Below, in pieces: positions 15,722 through 23,629 of a stretch of DNA of 38,143 nt. This DNA comes from Comamonadaceae bacterium (GTDB lineage: Bacteria; Pseudomonadota; Gammaproteobacteria; Burkholderiales; Burkholderiaceae_C). A program made the position numbers and the translations under genes. How positions within the stretch are numbered: position 1 is the first letter of the stretch; each line of letters opens with the position of its first letter. The notes under the pieces are model-generated. The model saw nothing but the letters and a program-made list of their open reading frames with translations, made no database searches and had not been told where the DNA came from. The stretch covers positions 1-38,143 of the forward strand of contig CANJQN010000044.1 of NCBI GenBank assembly GCA_947476465.1, in the 5' to 3' direction.

Positions 15722-15744
15722 TAGTCATTTAGAAGGAAAGCAAA

Positions 15745-16368
15745 GTGGCACGTTACCTCGGCCCCAAGGCCAAACTCTCCCGCCGCGAAGGAACGGACCT
15801 GTTCCTCAAGAGCGCTCGCCGCTCGATCAGCGACAAGGCCAAGTTCGACTCCAAGCCGGGCCAGCACGGCCGCACCTCGGGTCAGCGCACCTCCGATTTC
15901 GGCCTGCAGCTGCGCGAAAAGCAGAAGGTCAAGCGCATGTACGGCGTGCTGGAAAAGCAGTTCCGCCGCTACTTTGAGGAAGCCTCCCGCCGCAAGGGCA
16001 ACTCCGGCGCCAACCTGCTGGCGCTGCTCGAGTGCCGGCTGGACAATGTGGTCTACCGCATGGGCTTCGGCTCAACCCGCGCCGAAGCGCGCCAGCTGGT
16101 GTCGCACAAGGCGATCACGGTCAACGCCAAGCCGGTGAACATCCCCTCTTACCTGGTCAAGGCCGGTGATGTGGTGGCGGTTCGCGAAAAGTCCAAGAAG
16201 CAAAATCGCGTGGTCGAGGCGCTGCAACTGGCGCTGCAGGTGGGCATGCCCGCCTGGGTCGAGGTGAGCCTCGACAAAGCCGAAGGCACCTTCAAGAAGG
16301 TCCCTGACCGCGACGAATTCGGCGCTGACATCAACGAATCGTTGATCGTCGAACTGTATTCACGTTAA
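15745..16368 (+). CDS. rpsD: 30S ribosomal protein S4
   Basis: The 207-residue product begins MARYLGPKAKLSRREGTDLF. It contains the S4 RNA-binding domain (LECRLDNVVYRMGFGSTRAEA) and ends VELYSR. S4 nucleates 30S assembly and in E. coli represses the alpha operon. The start is GTG at 15745 with AGAAGGA upstream. The N-terminal segment lacks the four-cysteine zinc site found in some S4 proteins. Confidence 0.97.
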   Translation: MARYLGPKAKLSRREGTDLFLKSARRSISDKAKFDSKPGQHGRTSGQRTSDFGLQLREKQKVKRMYGVLEKQFRRYFEEASRRKGNSGANLLALLECRLDNVVYRMGFGSTRAEARQLVSHKAITVNAKPVNIPSYLVKAGDVVAVREKSKKQNRVVEALQLALQVGMPAWVEVSLDKAEGTFKKVPDRDEFGADINESLIVELYSR

Positions 16369-16461
16369 TCAAAATCTGTTCCTGGCTGCGGGGCACCGCG
16401 GTCGGGTGCTTCACCAGCCTTACCGGTGTAACGAGCCGGGGGTATTGAGAGGGAGTCCTGA
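16369..16461 (+). promoter_or_regulatory. rpsD-rpoA spacer with small inverted repeats
   Basis: The 93-base spacer holds GCACC...GGTGC (about 16395-16410 region) and CACC...GGTG pairings, plus an AGAGGGAGT ribosome binding site before rpoA. The pairings are short, so structure is only suggested. No clear promoter is visible. It may tune the level of the RNA polymerase alpha subunit relative to ribosomal proteins. Confidence 0.25.
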
Positions 16462-17451
16462 ATGCAAACCAACTTGCTGAAACCCAAGTCCATCAACGTG
16501 GAGCAGCTTGGCACCAACCGTGCCAAGGTGACGCTGGAGCCGTTCGAGCGCGGCTACGGACACACGCTGGGCAACGCCTTGCGGCGCGTACTGCTGTCCT
16601 CGATGGTCGGGTATTCGGCAACCGAAGTCACCATCGCCGGTGTGCTTCACGAGTACTCCTCCATCGATGGCGTGCAGGAAGACGTCGTGTCGATCCTGCT
16701 GAACCTCAAGGGCGTGGTGTTCAAACTCCACAATCGCGATGAAGTCACGCTGTCGCTGCGAAAGGATGGCGAGGGACCGGTCACGGCCGCCGACATCCAG
16801 ACACCGCACGACGTCGAGATCATCAATCCGGATCACCTGATCGCCCATCTGTCGCAAGGCGGCAAGCTGGACATGCAGATCAAGGTCGAGAAGGGCCGTG
16901 GCTATGTGCCCGGCACCATGCGCCGCTACGCGGACGAGGCGACCAAGTCGATCGGCCGTATTGTTCTCGACGCCTCATTCTCGCCGGTCAAGCGTGTGAG
17001 CTACACCGTCGAGAGCGCCCGCGTCGAGCAGCGTACCGACCTGGACAAGCTGGTCGTCGAGATCGAAACCAATGGCGCCATCACCGCGGAAGACGCGGTG
17101 CGTGCCTCGGCCAAGATCCTGGTCGAGCAGCTTGCGGTCTTTGCTCAGCTCGAGGGCAGCGAACTGGCCGCCTTCGACCAGCCGGTGCAGCGCAGCTCGC
17201 AACAGTTTGACCCAATCCTGCTGCGTCCGGTCGACGAGCTCGAGCTCACCGTGCGTTCGGCCAACTGCCTGAAGGCCGAGAATATCTATTACATCGGTGA
17301 CCTGATCCAGCGCACCGAGAACGAGCTGCTCAAGACCCCCAACCTGGGTCGCAAGTCGCTCAACGAAATCAAGGAAGTGCTGGCCTCGCGCGGCCTGACC
17401 CTGGGCATGAAGCTGGAAAGCTGGCCGCCCGCGGGTCTGGACAAGCGCTGA
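16462..17451 (+). CDS. rpoA: DNA-directed RNA polymerase subunit alpha
   Basis: The 329-residue product has the normal length. The N-terminal assembly domain contains ERGYGHTLGNALRRVLLSSM and GVLHEYSSIDGVQEDV. The C-terminal domain, after a linker near 235-250, includes LELTVRSANCLKAENIYYIG and GRKSLNEIKEVLASRGL, which bind UP-element DNA and activators. Alpha dimerises to start assembly of beta and beta' (rpoB and rpoC lie at the other end of this window). It is followed by rplQ after 71 bases. Confidence 0.98.
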   Translation: MQTNLLKPKSINVEQLGTNRAKVTLEPFERGYGHTLGNALRRVLLSSMVGYSATEVTIAGVLHEYSSIDGVQEDVVSILLNLKGVVFKLHNRDEVTLSLRKDGEGPVTAADIQTPHDVEIINPDHLIAHLSQGGKLDMQIKVEKGRGYVPGTMRRYADEATKSIGRIVLDASFSPVKRVSYTVESARVEQRTDLDKLVVEIETNGAITAEDAVRASAKILVEQLAVFAQLEGSELAAFDQPVQRSSQQFDPILLRPVDELELTVRSANCLKAENIYYIGDLIQRTENELLKTPNLGRKSLNEIKEVLASRGLTLGMKLESWPPAGLDKR

Positions 17452-17522
17452 GCCGCACGCCTTTTGGTGGACTGGCAGTACCTGATACGGCTGCCTTTTA
17501 TTGATAAAGAAAGGAACACACC

Positions 17523-17915
17523 ATGCGTCACGGAAACGGCCTTCGCAAACTCAATCGCACCAGCGAGCACCGCCAGGCGATGCTGCGCAACATGATGAAC
17601 TCGCTGCTCGAGCACGAAGTCATCAAGACCACGGTCCCCAAGGCCAAGGAACTGCGCCGCGTCGTCGAGCCCATGATCACGCTGGCCAAGGAACCCACCC
17701 TGGCCAACAAGCGTCTGGCCTTCGATCGCCTGCGCAACCGCGACATCGTCATCAAGCTCTTCGGCGAACTCGGGCCGCGTTTCAAGGCGCGCCCGGGCGG
17801 CTACACCCGCATCCTGAAAATGGGTTTCCGCGTGGGTGACAACGCGCCGATGGCACTGGTTGAACTGGTTGACCGCGCCGAAGTCCCGACCGACGGCGAA
17901 ACGGCTGCCGAGTAA
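17523..17915 (+). CDS. rplQ: 50S ribosomal protein L17
   Basis: The 130-residue product begins MRHGNGLRKLNRTSEHRQAM and includes PGGYTRILKMGFRVGDNAPMA, both L17 signatures. L17 lies near the peptide exit tunnel. The ribosome binding site AAAGGAA precedes the ATG. It is the last gene of the alpha operon; a long hairpin and the initiator tRNA follow. Confidence 0.98.
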   Translation: MRHGNGLRKLNRTSEHRQAMLRNMMNSLLEHEVIKTTVPKAKELRRVVEPMITLAKEPTLANKRLAFDRLRNRDIVIKLFGELGPRFKARPGGYTRILKMGFRVGDNAPMALVELVDRAEVPTDGETAAE

Positions 17916-17929
17916 GCACGAATAAAGTG

Positions 17930-17960
17930 CTTGCTTCGAGGCAAATACCTTCGAAGCAAG
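17930..17960 (+). terminator. Long hairpin ending the alpha operon
   Basis: CTTGCTTCGAGG (17930-17941) pairs with CTTCGAAGCAAG (17949-17960) over 12 base pairs (one G-T) around a seven-base loop. It starts 15 bases after the rplQ stop. Only a weak T-rich stretch follows, so it may be a partial terminator or a 3'-end protecting stem. Its right edge abuts the -10 box of the tRNA promoter. Confidence 0.6.
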
Positions 17961-17961
17961 T

Positions 17962-17967
17962 TATACT
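17962..17967 (+). promoter_or_regulatory. -10 box of the initiator tRNA promoter
   Basis: TATACT lies 11 bases before the mature tRNA, a good distance for a tRNA promoter whose transcript starts near 17974. A -35 box at proper spacing would fall inside the hairpin arms and is not a good match, so read-through from rplQ may contribute. Confidence 0.45.
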
Positions 17968-17978
17968 CTCCCCTCTGT

Positions 17979-18055
<77 letters not shown>

Positions 18056-18068
18056 GTGTCAAAAGCGT

Positions 18069-18101
18069 AGAGCCCGCCAACCAAGTCGTTGAGCGGGCTC
18101 T
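18069..18101 (+). terminator. Terminator after initiator tRNA
   Basis: AGAGCCCGC (18069-18077) pairs with GCGGGCTCT (18093-18101), a nine-base-pair GC-rich stem, followed by a pyrimidine-rich TCCATTTCT. It begins 13 bases after the tRNA CCA end. It may also act on the minus-strand cassette that ends at 18130. Confidence 0.75.
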
Positions 18102-18129
18102 TCCATTTCTACCCGCTCACCTTTTCATC

Positions 18130-18972
18130 TCACTCGTCGCACACGGTTCCATCGTGCTGCGAGGCAAAGTAGAGAACGTGCTGCGCGCACTGTTTGGCCA
18201 TCAGAAACTGCACCGCGTGAAACTCGGTAGGCAAATTCACCATGCGGATGCCCGGGATCGCTTTGCGCACCATTTCCTCGCCGAACCGCGTGATGCGGCC
18301 GTTGCCGGGATACAGGCCTAGCGTGGGCGTGGTGATCTTCTGTGCCTGCGCGCGGGCGTCGAGCGAGGCGGCCAGCCTGGACAGCCCTACGAGCGATTCG
18401 ACATTCGACTTGCCCATCTCACGTGCGTACCACGCCTGCGCTTGTGGATCGGTGTCGGGCGGAAAGCGTGAGGTGCCGTTGGTCGCGTCGGTCCATTTTT
18501 GCGTGCCCAGCGTGCGCATGGCTTCCTGCCAGCTGGAGTAGCCCAGCGCGAACGTCTGCTGCGTCTCTTTCGGGATCGTCAGCGGCGCGGCGACCAGGCT
18601 CAATGTTCTGAGCCTTTGCGGATGCTCCGCAGCCAGCATGACGCCGACAATGCCGGCAACGGATTCCCCGCAATAGTGCACCGGCGCCCCCGGACTCACC
18701 CGGTCGAGCACCGCGAGAACGTCGTCGACGAGAGCCTGGGCTGTATAGCCGGTTTCGGGATCGAAATCGAGCGGCGACTGACCCAGACCTCGCAGATTGG
18801 GACGGACCACTTTGAAAAACCGGGACAGATACGGCACCCATCGATACCAAAAATTCGAAGAGCGCCCAAACCCGTGCTGCAGGATCAGGACCGGGGCTTG
18901 CTTCCATTCATCGGTGAAGTCATCGATTTCGTACTGCAGTGTCGGTCTTCCGCTGCGTTCTATAAGTGGCAT
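18130..18972 (-). CDS. Alpha/beta-fold hydrolase
   Basis: The 280-residue product has an alpha/beta-hydrolase fold: oxyanion region LQHGFG (31-36), nucleophile elbow GESVAG with Ser104, and a likely catalytic His252 (TEFHAVQF). The usual acid position after strand 6 reads YPGNGRIT (221-228) and shows no Asp, so the acid may be elsewhere or the site altered. Substrate is unknown. It is the last gene of a three-gene minus-strand operon, nine bases after the SDR gene, whose stop overlaps the TGAGGA ribosome binding site. Context with a Bug solute-binding protein and a dehydrogenase suggests breakdown of a small organic acid or ester. Confidence 0.8.
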   Translation of the reverse strand: MPLIERSGRPTLQYEIDDFTDEWKQAPVLILQHGFGRSSNFWYRWVPYLSRFFKVVRPNLRGLGQSPLDFDPETGYTAQALVDDVLAVLDRVSPGAPVHYCGESVAGIVGVMLAAEHPQRLRTLSLVAAPLTIPKETQQTFALGYSSWQEAMRTLGTQKWTDATNGTSRFPPDTDPQAQAWYAREMGKSNVESLVGLSRLAASLDARAQAQKITTPTLGLYPGNGRITRFGEEMVRKAIPGIRMVNLPTEFHAVQFLMAKQCAQHVLYFASQHDGTVCDE

Positions 18973-18981
18973 CTTGCGTCC

Positions 18982-19827
18982 TCAAAACAAAGTTCTGCCG
19001 CCATCGACGCGTATGCACTGGCCAGTCACATAAGACGATAGGTCGGTGCAGAGGAACTCCACCACCTTGGCCACGTCGTCGGCCTCTCCCGCGCGTCCCA
19101 GCGAACACGCGCGCAGCCGGTCACCGGCGATCATCTCGCCCTTCGCGCCGAAATGCGCGACACGGCCCGTGACAATCGCGCCGGGCGCGATGCAGTTCAC
19201 GCGAATGCCGTGCGGGCCCAGTTCCGCCGCGAGCACGCGCGTGTATTGAATAAGTCCCGCCTTGGCGACGCCGTAGGTCGTACGCGCCGCGAAGGAAAGA
19301 TCGTCTTGCAGACGGACCATCAGGCCGTGAATCGAAGTCATGTTGACGATGCAGCCCGATCGGCCAGCGATCATGTGAGGCATCGCAGCCTTGCAGCAGA
19401 AAACCGTGCTGGACAGATTGAAGTCCATCGCGCGCCGGAACTGCTCTGGCGTGACCTGGTCCGAACCACCCTTGAGGTGACTGCCTCCGGCGGCCGGTCC
19501 GCCGCCGACATTGTTGACGAGGATATCCAGGCGCCCGAACGTGCCGATGACCTCCCGGACCATGCGCTCGGCGGCGCCCGGCTCCGTGACGTCGGCCTCG
19601 ATGCCGATGGAACGCCGCCCGAGCGCGCGGACTTCGTCCATGACCGTCGCCGCGCTTCGCTCCTCCGCGACAGCCGCCGCCGAGTGGAGGTCGATGTCAC
19701 TGACGACGATGTCCGCGCCGAGTGCCGCGAGCCGCAACGCGGACGCGCGGCCTATGCCGCGGGCCGAACCCGTGACCAATGCGACGCGGCCCGCCAGTTC
19801 CGGCCGAGAGCCACCGGTGTCACTCAC
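18982..19827 (-). CDS. Short-chain dehydrogenase/reductase (SDR)
   Basis: The 281-residue product is a classical SDR. The cofactor motif TGSARGIG is at 19-26, NNVGGG at 105-110, and the catalytic set is Ser165 (NMTSIHG), Tyr185 and Lys189 (YGVAK). The end has the common GQCIRVDGG. Asp in the SDID motif at the end of strand 2 suggests NAD preference. The start is GTG at 19827 and overlaps the solute-binding gene by eight bases, so translation is coupled. Substrate is unknown. Confidence 0.88.
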   Translation of the reverse strand: MSDTGGSRPELAGRVALVTGSARGIGRASALRLAALGADIVVSDIDLHSAAAVAEERSAATVMDEVRALGRRSIGIEADVTEPGAAERMVREVIGTFGRLDILVNNVGGGPAAGGSHLKGGSDQVTPEQFRRAMDFNLSSTVFCCKAAMPHMIAGRSGCIVNMTSIHGLMVRLQDDLSFAARTTYGVAKAGLIQYTRVLAAELGPHGIRVNCIAPGAIVTGRVAHFGAKGEMIAGDRLRACSLGRAGEADDVAKVVEFLCTDLSSYVTGQCIRVDGGRTLF

Positions 19828-20785
19828 TCTTGATGTTTCCGGCGCGAATCACGCGCGTCCATTTCTCAAAATCGGACTGCATGATCTTTCCGAGTTGCTC
19901 GGCTGACGTTCCCAAAGGCTCGACACCTAGTTCGGCGAAGCGTGCGCGGGTGTCCTCTTGCTGCACGACGGTATTGATGTCCGCGCTGAGCTTGCGCACC
20001 ACGTCGCTCGGCATACCCGCAGGCCCGACGATCGCAAGCCAGCTCCCCGCCTCGAAGCCGGGAAAGCCCGACTCCGAAATGGTAGGTACGTTTGGCAGGA
20101 CACTCGCACGCTTCAGTCCGGTCGTTGCGATGGCACGCAGACGGCCCGATCGCACGAAGGGCATGGCCGATACCACGTCGTTGAACATCATCTGCGCATG
20201 CCCGGCGACCAGATCAGAGGTGGCCGGCCCTGCACCTTTGTACGGCACATGCGCAAACGCCAAACCGGAGGCCGTGCGGAAAAGTTCCGCGGCCAGGTGC
20301 GTCGAAGAGCCGGTGCCCGCGGATGCAAGGCCGAGGTTGGTCTTTTTGGACAGCGCGATCAATTCGGCCAATGTGTTTGCGGGCACGGAAGGATTCACCA
20401 CCAGTACGAGCGGATATTGAAGGATCTGCGAGAGCGGGCCCAAGTCTCGAACCGGATCGTAGGGCAGTTTGTCGTAGAGGCTCGCGCTCACGACATGCGC
20501 GTTAGCCATCAAAAGCAGCGTGTAGCCGTCAGGAGGCGCCTTTGCGACGGCCGCGGCTCCGATATGCCCGCTCGCACCCGGCAGATTTTCGACCACGACC
20601 GTCTGGTTCCACATCTGGCTCAGCTTCTGGCCGAACATCCGGCCAACCAGATTGGTCGGCCCCCCGGGTGCGTAGGGGATGATGAGCTTCACCGGTTTAT
20701 CGGGAAAACCTTGCGCTGCAGCGGGTACCGCATGAGCCATCGCTGCGAGACAGGCCAGTGTGAGGACTTTCCGTCTTGACGTCAT
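19820..20785 (-). CDS. Bug-family (TctC) tripartite tricarboxylate transporter substrate-binding protein
   Basis: The 321-residue product begins with a signal peptide (MTSRRKVLTLACLAAMAHAV then PAAAQ) and then the Bug/TctC hallmark FPDKPVKLIIPYAPGG. VPYKGAGPATSDLVAGH and the IATTGLKRASVLPNVPTISE region are also typical. It should be exported to the periplasm, where such proteins bind carboxylates. No tctA/tctB membrane genes lie nearby, which is common for the many orphan Bug genes of Burkholderiales. It is the first gene of a cassette with the SDR and hydrolase. AAGGAT precedes the ATG. Confidence 0.93.
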   Translation of the reverse strand: MTSRRKVLTLACLAAMAHAVPAAAQGFPDKPVKLIIPYAPGGPTNLVGRMFGQKLSQMWNQTVVVENLPGASGHIGAAAVAKAPPDGYTLLLMANAHVVSASLYDKLPYDPVRDLGPLSQILQYPLVLVVNPSVPANTLAELIALSKKTNLGLASAGTGSSTHLAAELFRTASGLAFAHVPYKGAGPATSDLVAGHAQMMFNDVVSAMPFVRSGRLRAIATTGLKRASVLPNVPTISESGFPGFEAGSWLAIVGPAGMPSDVVRKLSADINTVVQQEDTRARFAELGVEPLGTSAEQLGKIMQSDFEKWTRVIRAGNIKSE

Positions 20786-21024
20786 CGATCATCCTTCGGT
20801 TCGATTCAGTGGGGGTGGTGTCCTGACCTCACGTGGCCTGCAGCGGATTTCGAGCTTGGAGTTGGGGCAAGTAGAAGTCAAGAGGGATTTCCCAGTGGGG
20901 ATGTCCGAGTTTTGTCTTCGAGGCGGCGAAAGACCGTTGCACGGCCACGCTCAACGTGGCGTTTCCGATGGTGCGCTGGCGCCAGGCCATGGCCCTGTGC
21001 GGGCGCATTGCCTACACTCTGCCG
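20786..21024. other. Divergent gap between the accessory cassette and hemJ
   Basis: This 239-base stretch must hold the promoter of the minus-strand cassette. A frame is open into it upstream of hemJ (to ATG 20956), but that part does not resemble the family. I see a GGGATTTCCC palindrome near 20882-20893 and a TACACT at 21013-21018, seven bases or so before the hemJ ATG, which could be a -10 box for a very short leader. There is no copy of the tRNA 3' end and no integrase remnant. Confidence 0.3.
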
Positions 21025-21453
21025 ATGCTCTGGGTCAAAGCGCTGCACATCGTCTTCATCGCCAGCTGGTTCGCCGGTCTGTTCTACCTGCCGCGCATCT
21101 ACGTGAACCTCGCCATGGTCACGCCTGGATCGCTGGCCGAGCGAGCCAGGCTGCTGATGATGGCGCGCAAGCTCTTGCGCTTTACAACGCTGTTGGCAAT
21201 TCCCGCCGTCGGCCTTGGCTTGTGGCTCTGGCTGGGCTGGGGGATCGGCCGCGGACCGGGCAATGGCTGGATGCACGCCAAGCTGTTCTTCGTCGTCCTT
21301 GCCCTGGGCTACCACCACGCCTGCGGCGTGCTGCTGCGCCGCTTCGAGGCCGACCAGAATCGGCGCAGTCATCGCTGGTTCCGCTGGTTCAACGAGGTCC
21401 CGGTCCTTCTGCTGCTCGCCACCGTTGTGCTGGTGGTGGTCAAGCCGTTTTAG
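21025..21453 (+). CDS. hemJ: Protoporphyrinogen IX oxidase HemJ
   Basis: HemJ oxidises protoporphyrinogen IX to protoporphyrin IX in the inner membrane, the next-to-last step of haem synthesis. The 142-residue product (start MLWVKALHIVFIASWFAGLF) has four predicted membrane segments and the motif FYLPRIYVN, and fits the family length. An upstream ATG (20956) would add 23 residues not seen in the family. Eleven bases separate it from the VanZ-like gene. It is cofactor-distinct from the HemG and HemY enzymes. Confidence 0.88.
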   Translation: MLWVKALHIVFIASWFAGLFYLPRIYVNLAMVTPGSLAERARLLMMARKLLRFTTLLAIPAVGLGLWLWLGWGIGRGPGNGWMHAKLFFVVLALGYHHACGVLLRRFEADQNRRSHRWFRWFNEVPVLLLLATVVLVVVKPF

Positions 21454-21464
21454 GATTCCAGGCA

Positions 21465-22580
21465 ATGGCGGCGCACAAGACCTCCGCTTGGCCGCTCGCG
21501 CAGGCCTATGCAGCCCTCATCGTCTACGCGAGCCTGTATCCCTTCGAGGGATGGCGCGACCAGGGGATTACGCCCTGGGCCTTTCTCGCAAGCCCGTGGC
21601 CGCGCTGGTGGACCGGCTTCGACGTGGGTGCCAACGTAGTCGGCTACGCCCCGCTGGGGTTCCTGCTGGCGCTGGCGTGGATGCGGCAGGCCACGCGCGG
21701 CGCCGCCCACCAGGGTTCAGCCATCGTGGCGGCGACCTTGGCCGGTGGCGCTCTCTCGCTGGCGATGGAGGCCTTGCAGACCTACCTGCCAGCCCGCGTG
21801 CCGTCCAACCTCGATTTCGGCCTGAACTTCCTTGGGGCACTGACCGGCGCCGTGCTGGCCAGGGGGCTGGAGCGTATCGGCGCCATCGCTCACTGGTCGC
21901 GCTTGCGCAACCGTTGGTTCGTGCGGGACGCGCGGGGCGCCCTGGTGCTGCTGGCGCTGTGGCCGCTGGCGCTGGTGTTCCCGGCCTCCGTGCCACTGGG
22001 ATTGGGGCAGGTGTTCGAGCGTGTCGAAGCTGGCGTGGCCGACTGGCTCGAAGACACACCCTTTCTGGAATGGCTCCCCGTACGCGACCTGGAGCTGCAG
22101 CCGCTGGTGCCCGGTGTCGAGCTGGTGTTGGTCGCAATGGGCGCGCTCGTGCCGTGCCTGCTGGGCTACACCGTGATGCGTTCGATGTTGCGACGAGTCA
22201 GTCTCACGGTCTCGGCGCTGGCGATCGGCATCGGCGTCACTGCGCTGTCCGCAGCGCTGAGTTGGGGACCTGTGCACGCCTGGGCCTGGATGAGCCCGGC
22301 TGTGCAACTGGGCCTGACGGTGGGGCTGGCGCTGGCGCTGCTGGCGTTACCCCTGCCGCGCCGTGGCTGCGCGGCGCTGCTCCTGCTGGCGATGGTCGTC
22401 CACCTGAGCCTGCTGAACCAGGCGCCCGAGAGCGCTTATTTCGCGAGCACCTTGCGCAGTTGGGAGCAGGGGCGCTTCATCCGCTTTCACGGCCTGTCGC
22501 AGTGGCTGGGCTGGTTCTGGCCCTTCGTCACACTGTCTTATGTGGTGGTGCGTCTGTCCAGTCGGGATGCCCAGGACTGA
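21465..22580 (+). CDS. VanZ-like multi-pass membrane protein
   Basis: The 371-residue product is strongly hydrophobic, with about eight or nine membrane segments. The first 120 residues fit the VanZ-like domain: YASLYPFEGWR, then DVGANVVGYAPLGFLLAL, and LQTYLPARVPSNLDFGLNFLGALTG. The C-terminal two thirds are further membrane helices with no motif I recognise. VanZ itself gives low teicoplanin resistance, but most homologues have no known job. It follows hemJ after 11 bases, so is probably co-transcribed. Confidence 0.8.
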   Translation: MAAHKTSAWPLAQAYAALIVYASLYPFEGWRDQGITPWAFLASPWPRWWTGFDVGANVVGYAPLGFLLALAWMRQATRGAAHQGSAIVAATLAGGALSLAMEALQTYLPARVPSNLDFGLNFLGALTGAVLARGLERIGAIAHWSRLRNRWFVRDARGALVLLALWPLALVFPASVPLGLGQVFERVEAGVADWLEDTPFLEWLPVRDLELQPLVPGVELVLVAMGALVPCLLGYTVMRSMLRRVSLTVSALAIGIGVTALSAALSWGPVHAWAWMSPAVQLGLTVGLALALLALPLPRRGCAALLLLAMVVHLSLLNQAPESAYFASTLRSWEQGRFIRFHGLSQWLGWFWPFVTLSYVVVRLSSRDAQD

Positions 22581-22659
22581 GCCGCCGTGGTCAAGCGGCG
22601 TACGGTGGCACTCGCCGATAATCCGATGCCCTCAACTCGCCCTGTCACCCCCCCCGCTC

Positions 22660-22983
22660 ATGTACTACAAGCACCACATTTTCTTTTGCCTGAACCAGCG
22701 GGCCAATGGCGAAGCCTGCTGCGCCCAGCATCAGGCGCAGCAGGCCTTCGACCACTGCAAGGCGCAGGTGAAGTCCCAGGGGCTGACCGGCCCGGGGAAC
22801 GTGCGCGTCAACAAGGCCGGCTGCCTGGACCGCTGCGCCGGCGGGCCCGTCGCCGTGGTGTATCCCGAGGGCGTCTGGTACAGCTATGTGGACACGCAGG
22901 ACATCGACGAGATCGTCGAGTCGCACCTCAAGAATGGCAAAGTGGTCGATCGTCTCCTGACGCCGCCCCATCTGGGCCGCTGA
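22660..22983 (+). CDS. Thioredoxin-like [2Fe-2S] ferredoxin
   Basis: The 107-residue product starts MYYKHHIFFCLNQRANGEAC, matching (2Fe-2S) ferredoxin-domain proteins of the thioredoxin-like fold. Likely cluster ligands are Cys10, one of Cys20/Cys21, Cys55 and Cys59 (AGCLDRCAGGP), followed by the usual VAVVYPEGVWY. It is an electron carrier of unknown partner. The gap to the preceding gene contains GATAAT (22617-22622), a possible -10 box. The next gene starts two bases after its stop. Confidence 0.88.
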   Translation: MYYKHHIFFCLNQRANGEACCAQHQAQQAFDHCKAQVKSQGLTGPGNVRVNKAGCLDRCAGGPVAVVYPEGVWYSYVDTQDIDEIVESHLKNGKVVDRLLTPPHLGR

Positions 22984-22985
22984 CC

Positions 22986-23612
22986 ATGAACGTCAACACC
23001 CAGCGGCTGTCTCTGGCCGGGGCGGCCGGGGCCATCGAAGCGCTGCGTGACGACCCCCCGGCGGGCGTGGTGCATCGCGGCACGGCCGTGATCGCCCACC
23101 CGCACCCCTTGTTCGGCGGAACCATGCAAAACAAGGTGGTCCAGACGCTCGCCCGGGCCTTCGTGCAGGGTGGCTGGTCGGCCGTTCGCTTCAACTTTCG
23201 TGGCGTGGGGGCCAGCGCTGGGACCTACGACGACGGACGGGGCGAGGCACTTGACCTGCAGGAGGTGATCCAAGCAGTGGCGCCCGAGGGGGCGCTGTCG
23301 ATTGCCGGATTTTCCTTTGGCGCCTTCGTCGCCTGCCGTGCCACCGTCGCGCTGTGGCCGACACGCCCGCTCGAGCGACTCGTGCTGGTGGGCACCGCGG
23401 CCTCACGCTTCGACGTCCCGCCCTTGCCGGCCGAGGCCCAGGAGCACATCCTGGTCATTCACGGTGAACAGGACGAGACCGTCCCGCTGACCGCCGTCCT
23501 TGACTGGGCGCGACCTCAGACATTGCCTGTTACGGTCATTCCGGCAGGCGAGCATTTCTTTCACGGACAATTGCCCTTGCTCAAGAGCCTGGTGCTTCGC
23601 CACCTTCGTTGA
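22986..23612 (+). CDS. Small alpha/beta hydrolase
   Basis: The 208-residue product belongs to the short alpha/beta hydrolases: AHPHPLFGGTMQNKVV, then FNFRGVGASAGTYD, nucleophile elbow GFSFGA with Ser110, acid region IHGEQDETVPL and His in GEHFFHG. The catalytic triad is therefore complete. Substrate is unknown. It starts two bases after the ferredoxin stop, so translation is coupled, and ends 17 bases before the carboxypeptidase gene. The ferredoxin-hydrolase pair may be a conserved unit. Confidence 0.87.
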   Translation: MNVNTQRLSLAGAAGAIEALRDDPPAGVVHRGTAVIAHPHPLFGGTMQNKVVQTLARAFVQGGWSAVRFNFRGVGASAGTYDDGRGEALDLQEVIQAVAPEGALSIAGFSFGAFVACRATVALWPTRPLERLVLVGTAASRFDVPPLPAEAQEHILVIHGEQDETVPLTAVLDWARPQTLPVTVIPAGEHFFHGQLPLLKSLVLRHLR

Positions 23613-23629
23613 TCCAACCTCCCGCACGA

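Noticed and set aside
20760..21464. Plus-strand open frame running into the VanZ-like gene from 20760
   Set aside because: The first part overlaps hemJ in another frame and the Bug gene start; the VanZ-like family begins at ATG 21465.
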